The position numbers and the translations under genes were made by a program. Source: Sipunculus nudus (Eukaryota; Annelida; Sipuncula; Golfingiida; Sipunculidae). From it: DNA of 64,000 nt. Below the pieces are notes generated by a model. That model was not told where the DNA came from. It searched no databases and was given only the letters and a program-made list of their open reading frames with translations. Position 1 is the first letter of the stretch, and each line of letters starts with the position of its first letter. This document shows, piece after piece, positions 26,318 to 38,071 of the stretch. The stretch is taken from NCBI GenBank assembly GCA_026874595.1, contig CM049321.1:24394479-24458478 (forward strand), in the 5' to 3' direction.

Positions 26318-27204
26318 CAGTTAAAGGTTAGTTAATACAATATACATATCTTGAGTTGAGATCTCTGGATGAAAATTATTGAGGCCATATTAACCCCCTC
26401 GAAAATTGCTAAACATTAAATTATACACCAACCTTAATTGAATATATAAGATTATTCTTATAAAATGAATTTAATTGGTCAAAATTATAAAATATTTAAG
26501 TGATTATTATTAAGGAGTATCGCATGCTTGTTTCCCCATTTTACCCCATTATACAAACAGTTAAGTATATCTAAAGTAGGCTTTATGGAGTATAAAAATT
26601 ACAAAGTTTTTTTTTGTGTTTGTGAGGCATAACGATTAGGCCTACAAGTGAGGTCTACATGTTATAGTAATTGACTGAGGAAAAACACAGAGAAAAATTC
26701 ACGAAGACGATCAATAACTGGTACGTTGTTAAATTTTGAAATTAAAAACGCATTTATTAAAAAGAAAATAAAAGTTTAACTTTAATTTAGCATACCTTAT
26801 CGTTAATAAAACTGGTTTTTATAACTTTGAGTGGCTATTTATCCAAAATATGCTGTTGTCCGCTTTAAAACGCCTCAAATATTTCTTTTCAGACATTTCG
26901 TAGTTTAAACTTCCACTGGTACCCATAAAAAGGAGAATAGTATGAAACCTAGTACCTTTAAACGTGAGGTCACGCAAAGACTTTGTCTTAAATGTTGGTG
27001 AATATTCAAATATTTAAACACTAGCCCATGCAGTAGTGAAGATGTCTAGAGAAACACAGGACTGTGCACGTTCATTAGCATAAATAGGTTAACCTAAAGG
27101 CCGGCGAAGTATTAAGACTGCACTGATTTAAATTCAGAAGACTTAAGAACAGCTGCATATTCACGAATGCTTACGCCAACAGTGCCTAGATGACTTGGTA
27201 TCCA
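26318..27204. other. AT-rich spacer
   Basis: No gene or repeat recognised. Confidence 0.5.
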
Positions 27205-28272
27205 CACTCAAAAAATAGATTGGTTAAATATGTAACCAATTTAATTAGTTAAACCAATTTTGGTTGTTTTAACCAAGATATTGTTTATCTTAACCAGCGC
27301 ATTGTTAAAGTACTAACCAAATCAGTTGGTTGTCCTGACCAATTTTTATTGGTTAACAGAATAAAAATACTGTGTGTATAGGTTTAACCAATATATTGAT
27401 CAAATGATAACCAAAATATTGGTTACCTTAGCATACATATATGACCAGTTTGGTTGGTTGAGATGATATTGGTAGATTTAACCAACACATTGGTTATTTC
27501 AACCAACTTGTTGGTTATGTAGTAACCGAACTCATTGGGCATTTTGACCATTTTTTAATGGTCGACCATTTGGTTCTTTATATTTAACCTGTTTTCTTGG
27601 TGGAGTTAAAAACTGGTTAATCATGCCAATATATTGGTTATTTACCAACTGATTGGGCAAGCACTGACCAAACCGATTGGTTAGTTTTAACATCAGACAC
27701 AAATGTGCTTCAAATCAGTTATAAGTTATGCAAGCTTTACTGGCTGAGGGCCAAAACGTCTGACTTGTATGCAAACGGTCACAGGTTCGATCCCGAGATC
27801 GGGCGGAATTTGTGTTTCCCCCTTGAAACCCACACCAAAGCAACCCGAAACTAAAGAATGATTTGTAAGAAGACTTCCAATCTGGAGAATAAAACAACTG
27901 AAAACTGAAACAACTGAAAATTGCACACATAAATGTGTCCACTAAGTTAGTCTTCACCAACTGGAATTGGTTCATATGACTAATTAATTATATGATTTAA
28001 CAATTTTGTTTTGGTTGACCTCAACCAAAGTACATCGGTTAAGATTAACCAAATTATTTTTGTCAAACTAATCAGTTTTGTTGGTTTAAATGAGCTGCTG
28101 TGTTGTTGCTCCGACCAGTATTTTGGTTGATTTGACCAATGCCTGTTATTTGATTTCAACCAAATTAGATTGGTTGCTCTAAATAATAAATTGTTTGCAC
28201 ATATTTGACCAATTAAATTGGTTGGATTCAACCAATTTTTTGGTTGATTCAACCAATCTGTTTTTTTTAGTG
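27205..28272. mobile_element. foldback DNA element with terminal inverted repeats
   Basis: The left end is CACTCAAAAAATAGATTGG and the right end, read inward, is CACTAAAAAAAACAGATTGG, a TIR of about 21-22 bp with one indel. A CA dinucleotide adjoins both ends (27203-27204 and 28273-28274), a possible 2-bp target duplication. The interior is built from dozens of imperfect AACCAAT and ATTGGTT motifs in both orientations, so most of the element could fold on itself. No transposase was seen, so it must be non-autonomous. The CACT start recalls CACTA-type ends, but the superfamily is not certain. Bases 27720-27960 are a separate insertion. Confidence 0.8.
27720..27960 (+). mobile_element. tRNA-derived SINE nested in the foldback element
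   Basis: Pol III-like internal promoter: an A-box-like TGGCTGAGGG at 27741-27750 and a near-perfect B box GGTTCGATCCC at 27784-27794, at tRNA-like spacing. The following 160 bases end in AACAACTGAAAACTGAAACA repeats. The stretch breaks the AACCAAT pattern that fills the surrounding element, hence nested. Target duplications were not found. Confidence 0.6.
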
Positions 28273-28299
28273 CAGCGCTAAATTGGCCAGTATATTCTT

Positions 28300-28772
28300 T
28301 TCCAATCCACTATCAATATTTATATTGCAATGTTTTTCTTCCAAAACACTCCCAAACAGCTTCACATACATAAAAGCAGACAAAATCTCCCAACGCAACA
28401 TTTGTCCGTTATACCAATTTATGAGTGGCTGAGAGTAACAGGGACTTATAATTTATTAATATATTATAATATATTAATAGCTCTAGGTATCAGTCTGAGG
28501 AAATAACCCTTTGAACGCATAATCAATACGAACAAAGATTTCATTCTTGTATACTTGTATTAAGTTATTTAGCACCTTTTCTCAAGAATAGTAAAAAATC
28601 ACATATACATGGTTGAAACAAAAAAAGACACACTTTAAAACACACCAACGGTTTTAAGAGGCACTTGTACGGGAATACCCCTTCACTTCGCCCCAACTGG
28701 TTTCTGAATAAATGTACCTGAGAAACCGTTCTGGCCTAAGTTGCATAATTATTACATCTACTCCCATTATAA

Positions 28773-28814
<42 letters not shown>

Positions 28815-29700
28815 CTACTAAGTAGGTTCAAGTATACATATATGAGGATAGCCTATGAAAGGTGAATAAACGTTGATCAACCCGCTTGGGAAACATCAGA
28901 GCCTGTTAACCTAAATACATCATGGCCGTTATTAGCTTAGTGTAGTGCCTGAAAGTGCATCTTAACCAACAGTAGGGAAGCTGGCAACATACGTCAGGGA
29001 AGGGGAGGATCAATGGATTTTGAAAAGAGGGGGGGGGGTTATAATCATATCAAGTTCATGAGGTCCGCTTAAAGAGTGTGTGGGTGGGGGGGGGGGGGGA
29101 TGCACGGTGGTCTTACAGGCCGCAAAGATGGGATTGAAACATTAAAAAATAAAGCTGATTCGGCTGAAAATGGGGTGCCCCCCCCCCCCCCATCCCCGGT
29201 CAGCTACTGCAGAAGCTGCCAATCATGCTAGAGAGGTATAGCGCTGAGTTAAGGTTCTTCGTGAGCGCACCTGCTCGTGTCTGACAACCCATCACGTACC
29301 GTTAGCGAGTCAGTGAAATGATGCTCCGGGCGATGGGGGCTTTCCGCATCTGGTTCGCGTGTTATTATTATCTCCACTGGAAACTGTTAACTTCTGGACT
29401 TTCTGCTTTCTCACTTTCCAGATTCACAGAGCAGGCGGATGGGTTAACCTATGTGACCCTTACCTAAGAACAGGGCATTAGATCTGCTCTTTGGTGCTAT
29501 TTTTGTAAAATCACTCCGGAATGCCCTCTGTCTGACCCTGCCACCTACGGCTGTATTATGCTCTCCTTCTTAGATTAAACTTATTATTTGTATATCGGTG
29601 TAAATTTCATGTTCTTCTTAAGTAAAAAAAAATAAAAATAGCCCAGAAAGTCACATAAAATTATAAACTATAATAAATAGAGGTTATGTCACTCGTAGTA
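28300..29700. other. spacer with (AT)n and poly(G/C) tracts
   Basis: Holds (AT)n at 28778-28809, G runs at 29029-29038 and 29086-29099, and a C run at 29178-29191. No gene recognised. Confidence 0.6.
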
Positions 29701-29714
29701 TTTTTTTGTAATAT

Positions 29715-29942
29715 AATTACATATGTAAAAGTGAAGGTAACGTAATTACCAATTTTACATTTCGTGTAACAGAATATTATCATTAAGGGACAAGGTAACG
29801 TAATGTGCCATATGTAAGAGTCCAGGTAACTTAACTAATATAGATATCCATGCATGTAATATGCATTAAATGTTACAGTCAAGGTTACTTTATTACACGC
29901 GTAACAGTCCTGGTAACTTAATGTCATATGTTACAGTCTCGA
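29715..29942 (+). repeat. degenerate repeat of GGTAACNTAAT blocks
   Basis: GTAAYAGTCCAGGTAACTTAA-like blocks recur five or six times at uneven spacing, alternating with CATATGTTACAG-like blocks, and run straight into (AT)n. Confidence 0.6.

Positions 29943-29944
<2 letters not shown>

Positions 29945-30015
<71 letters not shown>
29945..30015. repeat. (AT)n microsatellite
   Basis: Pure AT run of about 71 bp. Confidence 0.98.
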
Positions 30016-30018
<3 letters not shown>

Positions 30019-30085
30019 CCCCGGGGGTAACCTGAAATAGCGTTCAGACAGCCCCGGGGGGTTATCTGAATCAATTTTAGATTAC
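30016..30085 (+). repeat. 33-bp tandem pair with CCCCGGGG core
   Basis: ACAGCCCCGGGGGTAACCTGAA at 30015 is repeated as ACAGCCCCGGGGGGTTATCTGAA at 30048. This GC-rich pair abuts the (AT)n tract. Confidence 0.8.
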
Positions 30086-30149
30086 AAGGGGATAACCGGA
30101 AGTCTTTACAACGGGCTTTGGACAAAGACCATCACGTGGGACCACAAAG

Positions 30150-30490
30150 TAGCTTGCAGCCTCCGCCAGAAGGGTATGCGTGCACCCTGATCGTGTTTAT
30201 GTGTTTGTGTGTGTATTTGTTCACAACATAACTCAGGCACTCATTTACGGAATCTCATGAATATTTCATGGGCTTTCCGGGAATGGGAGTGGAGTATCGA
30301 TTAGATTTTGGTGTGGGTCCGGTTCATGATCAGGATTCAGGTACGGTATCACTTCTACACGACGGAACCTGGAAATATGGGCCGAATAAGTGAACGCAGT
30401 GAAACAAATAGCGCCGGCTTGCTTCCCTCAGAATGCGGATATCTGGTTTTGTATTTTGTATCGCGGGTTCTTGTGGTCCTGGTCAGGTAA
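30150..30490 (+). repeat. interspersed repeat family R2, copy 1
   Basis: Starts near CCTCCGCCAGAAGGGTAT and contains ACATAACTCAGGCA, GGAATCTCATGAATATTT, TTTGGTGTGGGTCC, GATTCAGG and GAATAAGTGAACGCAG. The same motifs in the same order are at 47940-48270, and inverted at about 57260-57560. No coding motif; element class unknown. Confidence 0.75.
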
Positions 30491-30499
30491 CGGCCAGTT

Positions 30500-33400
30500 T
30501 TTTTCTTTAATTTCTGTAAAGCTTACGAAAATTTGTAATAGAGGCGAGGGTAGGAGGACAGTCAAACAATCGTGATTATTTGTCTATCTCGTAACCGCAA
30601 TGTCATAAGATATACGCCAGAGAACTCAATGTCATACGAAACTTTAACATCATAAATGGAAATACTATATTCAGCATAACCTACTATTCATACTTTTATT
30701 AAACGGCTGCTGACGACTCCGATATGCACAGGGATCTCGGTTACCAGCTGCTAGTGAATGGAAGGTTTGTGTCGTTGAAAGACGTTTCACCACTATATAG
30801 TTACTGGCGAAAGAATAGTTTTACGAAAATCAGGATTTGAAAAGCCATAGCTTTTGCAAAGTTTTATGGTTTTTCCACACGACTGTTTTATATTTCGAAT
30901 TATTGTACGGTAAAATTGTCATGGGCAAAACTTTCCTTGACCCCCATCCATCTGACATGCACGGTTCGCCCATGGATTACGTCAATAGTGTAGAAAATGC
31001 TATAGGCCGTCCAAAGTTGGGGAGAGATGAGGTTCCAGATGTTCCAGATGGTTTAGATGGACCAGATACATCAAATACTTCTGTCCTAGTGAGTTAGGAG
31101 TGCATGAGATACATTGTACAAACAGGTATGTAAAAAAAGCTGGCTATTGCTATTCATCCTCAATCTTATTGGATTTTTTGTGCAGCTCAACTTTTCGTCT
31201 TTTTACGTCCATTCATATCCTTCTCCGTGACGTCATACACGGTCGTTCACATGGGGAATTAAATGCGTCCCACGTGGTTCAGAATATCTTACTGCGTCAG
31301 GCTAAAAATTGAGAAGCTGCTCAGCCCTATACATACAGATCTCAGGGCTGTATGTGACAGTCAGTGGTTCAAATTTGGTTGACTTTTGTCTGTTGATCTT
31401 CAGACATTGGGTCCGACTGGTCGCATGTTGGCTAGGACTAGGGTCTAGTTTTGAGTCATTAGACAGACACAGTTGAGGTGATCTGGGATCACCGCCCCGG
31501 TTGTCTCTTTAGAGTATGAAATTTTGCTGAGCCGATAGACGTGATGCCCCAAGCCAAGCAAGCGAGAGCCAAGAGAGGTCGCCCGAGGATTTTTGGGGTA
31601 TTAACATGTGGAGCCGTTTAGAGTAAACACGTCTTGTATATATGGAAATAATAATAATAACAATAATACCATTATGACAATTTTGTTTTGAGTGTGTAAG
31701 TAAGATTATCCTTTACAGAGCCAATAAACCCGCGATAGAGACACAATACAAGAAATTAGTAAGAGACAACAACCTCCTCCGCCAGGATCCTGATCAGCTT
31801 TATAAAGGATATGTTGTCACGAATCACCAACTCCACAGGTCAACTCTAGAACAAAGCCGATCTTAATACTAATCAGTGTTCCTGGCGGTCAGGAAATACC
31901 GGTAAGCCGAGTTACAAAAATAATACCCACACTGGCATAGAAACCTTTAAAAGCACATCCAAATCCAAAGATAAATAAAAAGTCACCCAATACGTTCAAA
32001 ACCTATTTTGAGTAAAGTTACAAACAGACAGAAGAATTAGCCAACCGAGGGTTACACGTAACACTTACACATCTGCATGGCGGAGGTAAAGTTAAAATAT
32101 ACCTTTTCCATGAGCATGCGCACTGCGCGCGTTCGCGCAGGGCTCGGGTTTGCAGGTTTCGGGTCAGCTGACCTCCGTATGTAAATAGACAGGCGAGACG
32201 ATGAAAATAAAGTATTCAGGTGCTTAATATTAATAAACATGAGGTACAATGCAACTGTATTAAAGCTTTGATACTTCATTTGTATATAATATGACCATAA
32301 TATGACTACAACTTCAAAATCTGGACATGTCTTTTCGTGTACAACAATTTCAGATTAGTAATTGGCGTAAGTGTGGGGTAGGGTTTTACATGACCGGTTT
32401 TAAATGCTCCATAAGTTTAGATATTCCCTACAATAGACACATATATATTTGATTTCAATACAAAAATATCAGTCAAGTGCAAATTATTTTTTAGTCCTTT
32501 ACATATGTTAAATGATAATCAAATTTAATCTCATTTGCATTTAATTTATTTGAAATATTTGCACTGGGTCGCATTTGAACCTATCCTTGCATGCAGAGTA
32601 GTATGTATTAGTTCTTGTTATAACTCTGGCGCGTGCTTCCTCTAATTACCCTAATTTGTTGACAGATGTCTGTCCTGTTACTCGATCAACGGCTAGTGCT
32701 CACGTAAAATTATATGTCACGATCTAGAATTTAACCGGTTAATTTAGAACGTGTAACAGATGTCTCGGATTGTGATCCATTTGAGATGTGTGTCATCCGT
32801 ATAGTATCGGTACATGTATAGAGTTCTCTACACTCAATAAGTGGACATGTGCGAAAGTCACAGGTAAGGGATTAATTTTACCTGAAGGCATTCTTCCCTG
32901 GCTATATTTAAAGGGGCCCAATCACCTGTCTGACCTTTATAAACTAAAGGTAATTCCTTGGAGCTTTTATAATATTATGCCAGACAACGTGGATATCACA
33001 GCACACGGGCTGCTTGTTTTGTTTATATCAACGTGTTTATAATATGTGGAGGGCCCGCCAAAATCATCATTTTTTCAACAAGGTCATCTGGTAGCAAGTC
33101 AGATTAGTCAGAGCTTTGCAAACGGCGTTTTTCAACAAGTGACCTTTCTACCTCCGCATATATGCAACCTTCCATCTTAGGTTAATGTTTTTCCTGTTTG
33201 TCAACATTGCTGTGTTTACAAACATGTTGTTGATAAACAAGTTTATACATCCTTCCCGAAGACCTTATAAGAACTTTTCACAACCAAAATTACCCTTAGA
33301 TCATTTATATATACACAGGGAAAACCAGAAATCACATAAATTCTTTTTCAAAAGGTAGGTGAATGGGTACCTTTAATAAAGATATTTTATAATAAACAGT

Positions 33401-33550
33401 GAATCTTAGTGAGCAAACGTCTATTTGGATTTGTTTACAGGCTCAATAAAACGTACTCAAAACTGACATCTAGAACATCCTTACATGTTAGATTCTCTAT
33501 GGTCAAACACACTGCATATTAATTTTGCAAAAATATTCATATAATTTTTT
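30500..33550. other. 3-kb spacer
   Basis: No gene recognised. CCTCCGCCAGGATCCTGATC near 31772 resembles the start of family R2 but is not followed by the rest. Short frames at 30837-31097, 31100-31312 and 32788-33042 (+) show no known domain. Confidence 0.45.
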
Positions 33551-33554
33551 TAAA

Positions 33555-33720
33555 ATGCAAAAATCCTAATAACCCTTACCAGACCCTCCCAGTAAGAACT
33601 GTTGAAAATTCGGTAAAGATGTAACAAAAGCTGAAAAAGATATTGCCTGTAATGTAAATATAAAGAGTGTCAGAATTTGTCGGAAATCTTAAATAGATAT
33701 AAACGGGAAAGGGTTTAAAA
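33555..33720 (+). repeat. partial third copy of the 2960-4020 repeat
   Basis: GCCTGTAATGTAAATATAAAGAGTGTCAGAATTT here matches GCCTGTAATGTAAATGTAAAGAGTGTCAAATTT at about 3055-3087. The preceding AACAAAAGCTG and following GGGAAAGGGTTTA-like sequence also match. Confidence 0.75.
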
Positions 33721-35030
33721 TGAAGTTCTCCTGCCCTAACACAGGCAGACACACCTTTGTACCCTGTTACTAGCCCATAATTGACTCCTTAATTGAATTT
33801 TCTTTAGTAACTGGTGCAATGAGGAGTCCATAGGTTGCCTCTGCAGTTACCTGTGTTTTTTTACACTGTATACACAAATGTACACATAAACATATATCCA
33901 TTGATAAATGTTCAGTACATCTATATGCGTAGCAGCTTTGTTATACATGTATTCTTAAAATATACCATAATCCAATCAAGATTTATATTAAACCAGTACA
34001 GTAAAAAAGAAAATCCCTACTGTGGATTATTTGCAACAGCATCTGCAAATGATTTTCCTTAGGGGAATAATTGATCAGACTGATCTATGAATTAAAGAAA
34101 CTTTGGCTAACAGGCAGTTATTAAATTTTTTTAATAGCAAAACTTTATTATAGAACCCTCTGCAGGTAAGGTGGTTTATTTTACCACGGGAAATGCTAGT
34201 CATGGGTTATTTAACATATGCAGAATGCCCTCGAGACAAACCGTGCCCTGCATGTGTTCATGGATTATTTGTGCGGCCTCAGTTTCGTTTTTCTGGCGAC
34301 GGGCATTCACCGGTTGCTCGGCCACCTAAACTCCGTGCGAGCAACGACACAAAAACTGCACAAACCACACATGCGTTATTTTTATGAGGAACACACACGT
34401 TTACATGTATAAACACACAGGTAGACTCCACACGCACACGCACACCCCAATATATATATAAAAAAAAGTTAATATAAAAAAAAAAGTTTCATGTAGTCAA
34501 ACGGTAAATAATTAGTTCAAACAAATCTATATAACACAAAAGTCAGGTAGAGGATTTAAGCTGACTACTGTCTGTTGTTTTCCTATCAATGAGCAATACA
34601 GATAAATAAATACGCTCCTCTCGCAGCTGTTATACACTGCAGACGTCCTAGATCTCCTTATGTTTTAACCGCGTTCAATTACTGGCCATGTACCAGAACC
34701 CGTGTAGGCCAAGACCTTTACTCTCCAAGTTATCCTGACCCGTTTTACTTAGTTCGGTTCCTCCATTGATTTATTTCTGAGTACAAGTATTATTGCAAGA
34801 AAGCCAATTTGTAGTTTCGGTGAAATAGCTTACACGGTTGTTTGCCAAAACTTGTTTTAGGCGACAACTCGAACCCTGTGTATGAGAGAATGCTATAAAA
34901 ATGTTCCGATTCGAAAGAAAACTACTTTCGGGATATATACCTAAGGATTCACGCGAATTTAACACTAAATTGGCCTTACACGTGAGATACAAGTGACCCA
35001 GGGGTCATGACGCTCAGATGACTAGGAAAA
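33721..35030. other. spacer
   Basis: No gene or repeat recognised; a short (TA)n lies near 34450. Confidence 0.5.
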
Positions 35031-35039
35031 CATTCACAA

Positions 35040-35522
35040 AAGGAATTTTATAAAAAAAATAATTCAGGTTTCCAGAGAAAATTTTCATGAGCCTCCCTGC
35101 ATGGCAAGAGAGAAGATTCTAGGTCCAGTCATTACGATTTGTGCCCTGTTAACAGATGACCGCATCTTATGAGGTCTCAAAAATAGAGAAAACAATTCTG
35201 AATGGACAAATACAGGTGGCGCCACTAGACTGCAGAAACTGATGAAACATTCCATGATTCCAAAGATTCATGGCAATCAATGCAATAGTTGTTTAGATAC
35301 TTGAGCTATTGTATCACATTTTCCATTATTCTGGGGGGTACTTCGGAGCCCAATAGTTCCCAAAGAGACTTTTTATAGGCCTCCCTGCGTGTCAAGGGAG
35401 AAGATTCTAGGTCCAGTCGTTAAGATTTGTGCCTGGTTAACGGACAGACGGACGGACAGACGGACAGACAGGCAGACGGACGACGCTACAGCTCAGTTGA
35501 CTTTCAGTCAGCTGAGTTAAAA
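35040..35522 (+). mobile_element. HINE-like element b
   Basis: Shares CAGGTTTCCAGAG, CCTCCCTGCATGGCAAG and AGATTCTAGGTCCAGTC with element a. It also carries a GGTGGCGCCAC block followed by TAGACTGCAGAAACTGATG, which is the complement of the core of element c. After GACGGACAGACGGAC repeats it ends in a hairpin at 35490-35518, where AGCTCAGTTGACT pairs with AGTCAGCTGAGTT across TTC. Confidence 0.7.
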
Positions 35523-35739
35523 AGAAAAAAAAAACGAACAGAAACGCATACATAGAGGAGAAACGATTTGAGGTGTTGGCAACGATCTTGTGTATGAGAT
35601 AGACCTATCCAAGATCGGCGGACATGCAACTTTCCGAAAAATTCACTAAAACACTCCTGGAATATGTTTTATTTACAAAAAACGCACAGATGGACGCCAC
35701 GCAATGACGAAAAATTAAAAAAAAAAAAAAAAAAATAAC

Positions 35740-35880
35740 AAGGCACCAGTTCATGTGTGACCCTATAATGATAGTTATGTCGTTTCCGAAAGTTCTCCTG
35801 AAGCGAATATGGCGGTGGTGTCGGTAATAAAAAATAAAGTATCTGCTTAACACTGTTTCGGCTTATACAATTTACAGTTT
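35740..35880 (+). repeat. tail sequence shared with the 281-bp array element
   Basis: CAGTTCATGTGTGACCC, GAAAGTTCTCCTGAAGCG and a decayed hairpin near 35838-35871 (AGTATCTGC ... GGCTTATAC) match the tail at 46506-46670 in order. An A run at 35718-35735 precedes it. Confidence 0.7.
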
Positions 35881-35889
35881 GGCATGAGT

Positions 35890-37020
35890 TAAGGGGAAAA
35901 AAACAGAATCATATACGTACCCTTAATTATAGTTATGGAGCTCCGAATAGGTCGAGCAGCTGCATGTTTCTACATCGACAATTGCTGCGCAAAGGGAAGG
36001 TCCCTGTCAACTTATCTCCGCGCATTAAATTAATATTCTGACCATCAGAAAATAAAAACACATTACACTAGTTGGCAAATTAATGTAACTGCCTTCATTT
36101 AGTTTCTTCTCCACTCTAGCTCGTTAGCATTGTGTGCATATTCATAATGTACTACAGTCTAAATAAGTATTGCCTTCCTTGATATCGGAAGTAGATAAAT
36201 TAGGTCTGGAAATGTGTAATTATGTATGCATGCTATGGAAATGTAGCCATTCAGCAGAAAATGATACCTTTGTTGAAACCTATACATGAATATCAACAAA
36301 AATGAACATTTCTAAATACTCTGTTATGGATGTTACACTGTCTATGAACAAAACACATGCAATGTTGAAAGTATAATTAAAAGCTGGAAGGTTAACAAAA
36401 CTAATATTATGAATAATAATAAATACTGTATATCTGATATATGCCAATAATAACAAATAATTTCCCGTGTTTCCCGGTGCCATTTAATGATTGTTCTGTT
36501 ATAGATAGAACTGCCAAATCGATGGCGTCAATAATAGTCGCCATACCTGTTTATCCATATTCTGTAGGAGGGAAGTATGTGTGACGTAACAAAAGGGTGA
36601 CGTACGAATACCACTGTGACGTCATCTCTATGAATCCTCAAATGAATGTTAAAGATGGTCAGCTTAGGTTGTCACTGATAAGACGAATGTTCATCCTGAA
36701 TTAATCATATGGAATCAATACATGGGAGAATATTATGTTGCTGTTAGATAATCACTACAGTTGTCTGATTTGCCTAAATGGTAAATGCAGGTAAGTTTTA
36801 GTGTTGAATAAAAACATCTCGAACTAGAAGAGCGCAGACCTCCGCCAAGGCAGTTTATATGGTATAATCAGAAAGCAGCAGTTTTATAAATGCAATTTTT
36901 TTTTTAATTTTGAGAATGATTAGTAAAAACATTGTACAACCCGTACCGTGTGCCTGTACTAAAAAGCATTCCGGTTAACGTTTACCCTGAATTTGCCCAG
37001 ATGACAATTGCGGAGAGACA
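35890..37020. other. spacer
   Basis: No gene recognised. GCGCAGACCTCCGCCAAGGCAG near 36833 resembles the start of family R2 but is not followed by the rest. Confidence 0.45.
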
Positions 37021-37022
37021 CA

Positions 37023-37210
37023 CGGTTCAATTCCGTTTTAATGACGGCTTAAATAATATATATTTATAGACAGCAATATACACGTGAAAGAAACCATGCC
37101 AACATGCAACAAGTGCATGTTATTATGTCATGGAAAGCAAACTCGGAAGATATCTTGTGGGAACATGTATGTCAATATATGGAAATTACTTTTGTGGTAT
37201 ATAAAATAAT
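37023..37210 (+). repeat. dispersed direct duplication, left copy
   Basis: Matches 37862-38067: CAATTCCGTTTTAATGA, TTAAATAATATATATTTATA, GTGCATGTTATTA, GAAAGCAAACTCGGA and GCGGGAACATGT-like blocks occur in order. The copies start 840 bp apart. Confidence 0.85.
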
Positions 37211-37679
37211 ACCATTTTTATTAATATATTGATTGGTAGAATCAGTTTGTTTGTTATGAAAAAAAATGAAGTTTTGTGGAGTAAAATACGAGTTTGTTAA
37301 ATAAAGAAAAAAATTAAAGCTGAAAATGGTTTCGAACTCGTGCGGCAAACCATCACATATGCCTAATCTATACACATAACCCCTGGGCCCTTTTCCTTCG
37401 CAATAATCGTAATGATTTATGGTGCACATAAACCAGCAAATAACACAATTAACCCTGGCCTGATCGAGTCACTTAATAAAAAAAGTTACATTAATACCGT
37501 ATTTTAATAAATCATACATTATAATTGTGACGTTTTATAAATCTCCATATACTATTTCCTATAATATATCAATGGTTGATTAGTGTGTCTTCCAGAGTCT
37601 CTAAGTAATGAGCCGCTTAACTTTATTGGTCTTGGTGAATAGGCCTCTGCATAAGATATATTTACATTATACACATTCT

Positions 37680-37755
37680 GAGCTCTCCCTGTGAGTCTCT
37701 CTCTCATTCGCTCTCTATCTCTCTCTCTCTCTATCCCAGTCTCTCTCCCTCTATA

Positions 37756-37793
<38 letters not shown>
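37680..37793. repeat. (CT)n then (AT)n microsatellites
   Basis: Imperfect CT repeats at 37690-37752 followed by pure (AT)n at 37759-37793. Confidence 0.95.
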
Positions 37794-37797
<4 letters not shown>

Positions 37798-37861
37798 ATA
37801 GCGTATAGGCCTATATAATATAAAAATTGCCTTAAGTCATTTAAATTATGTTCTTCTGGCA

Positions 37862-38067
37862 ACAGTTCCAATTCCGTTTTAATGATGACTTAAATAATAT
37901 ATATTTATACACAGCAGTTTACACGTGTAAGTAAACCGACACGTGCATGTTATTAATAATATGTCATAGGCCCTTGGTATTTTAATTCTGAAAGCAAACT
38001 CGGACGATCTCTTGCGGGAACATGTCTATGTATGGAAATAACTTAAGTATTTAATAAAATTATCAAT
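37862..38067 (+). repeat. dispersed direct duplication, right copy
   Basis: Second copy of 37023-37210, with a small insertion containing GGCCCTTGGTATTTTAATTC. It abuts the hairpin end of HINE-like element c. Confidence 0.85.
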
Positions 38068-38071
38068 ATTT

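Noticed and set aside
37320-37410. Possible minus-strand tRNA-like sequence with a GAGTTCGAAACC B box
   Set aside because: Only the B box is convincing; no A box at the right distance and no second copy in the window.
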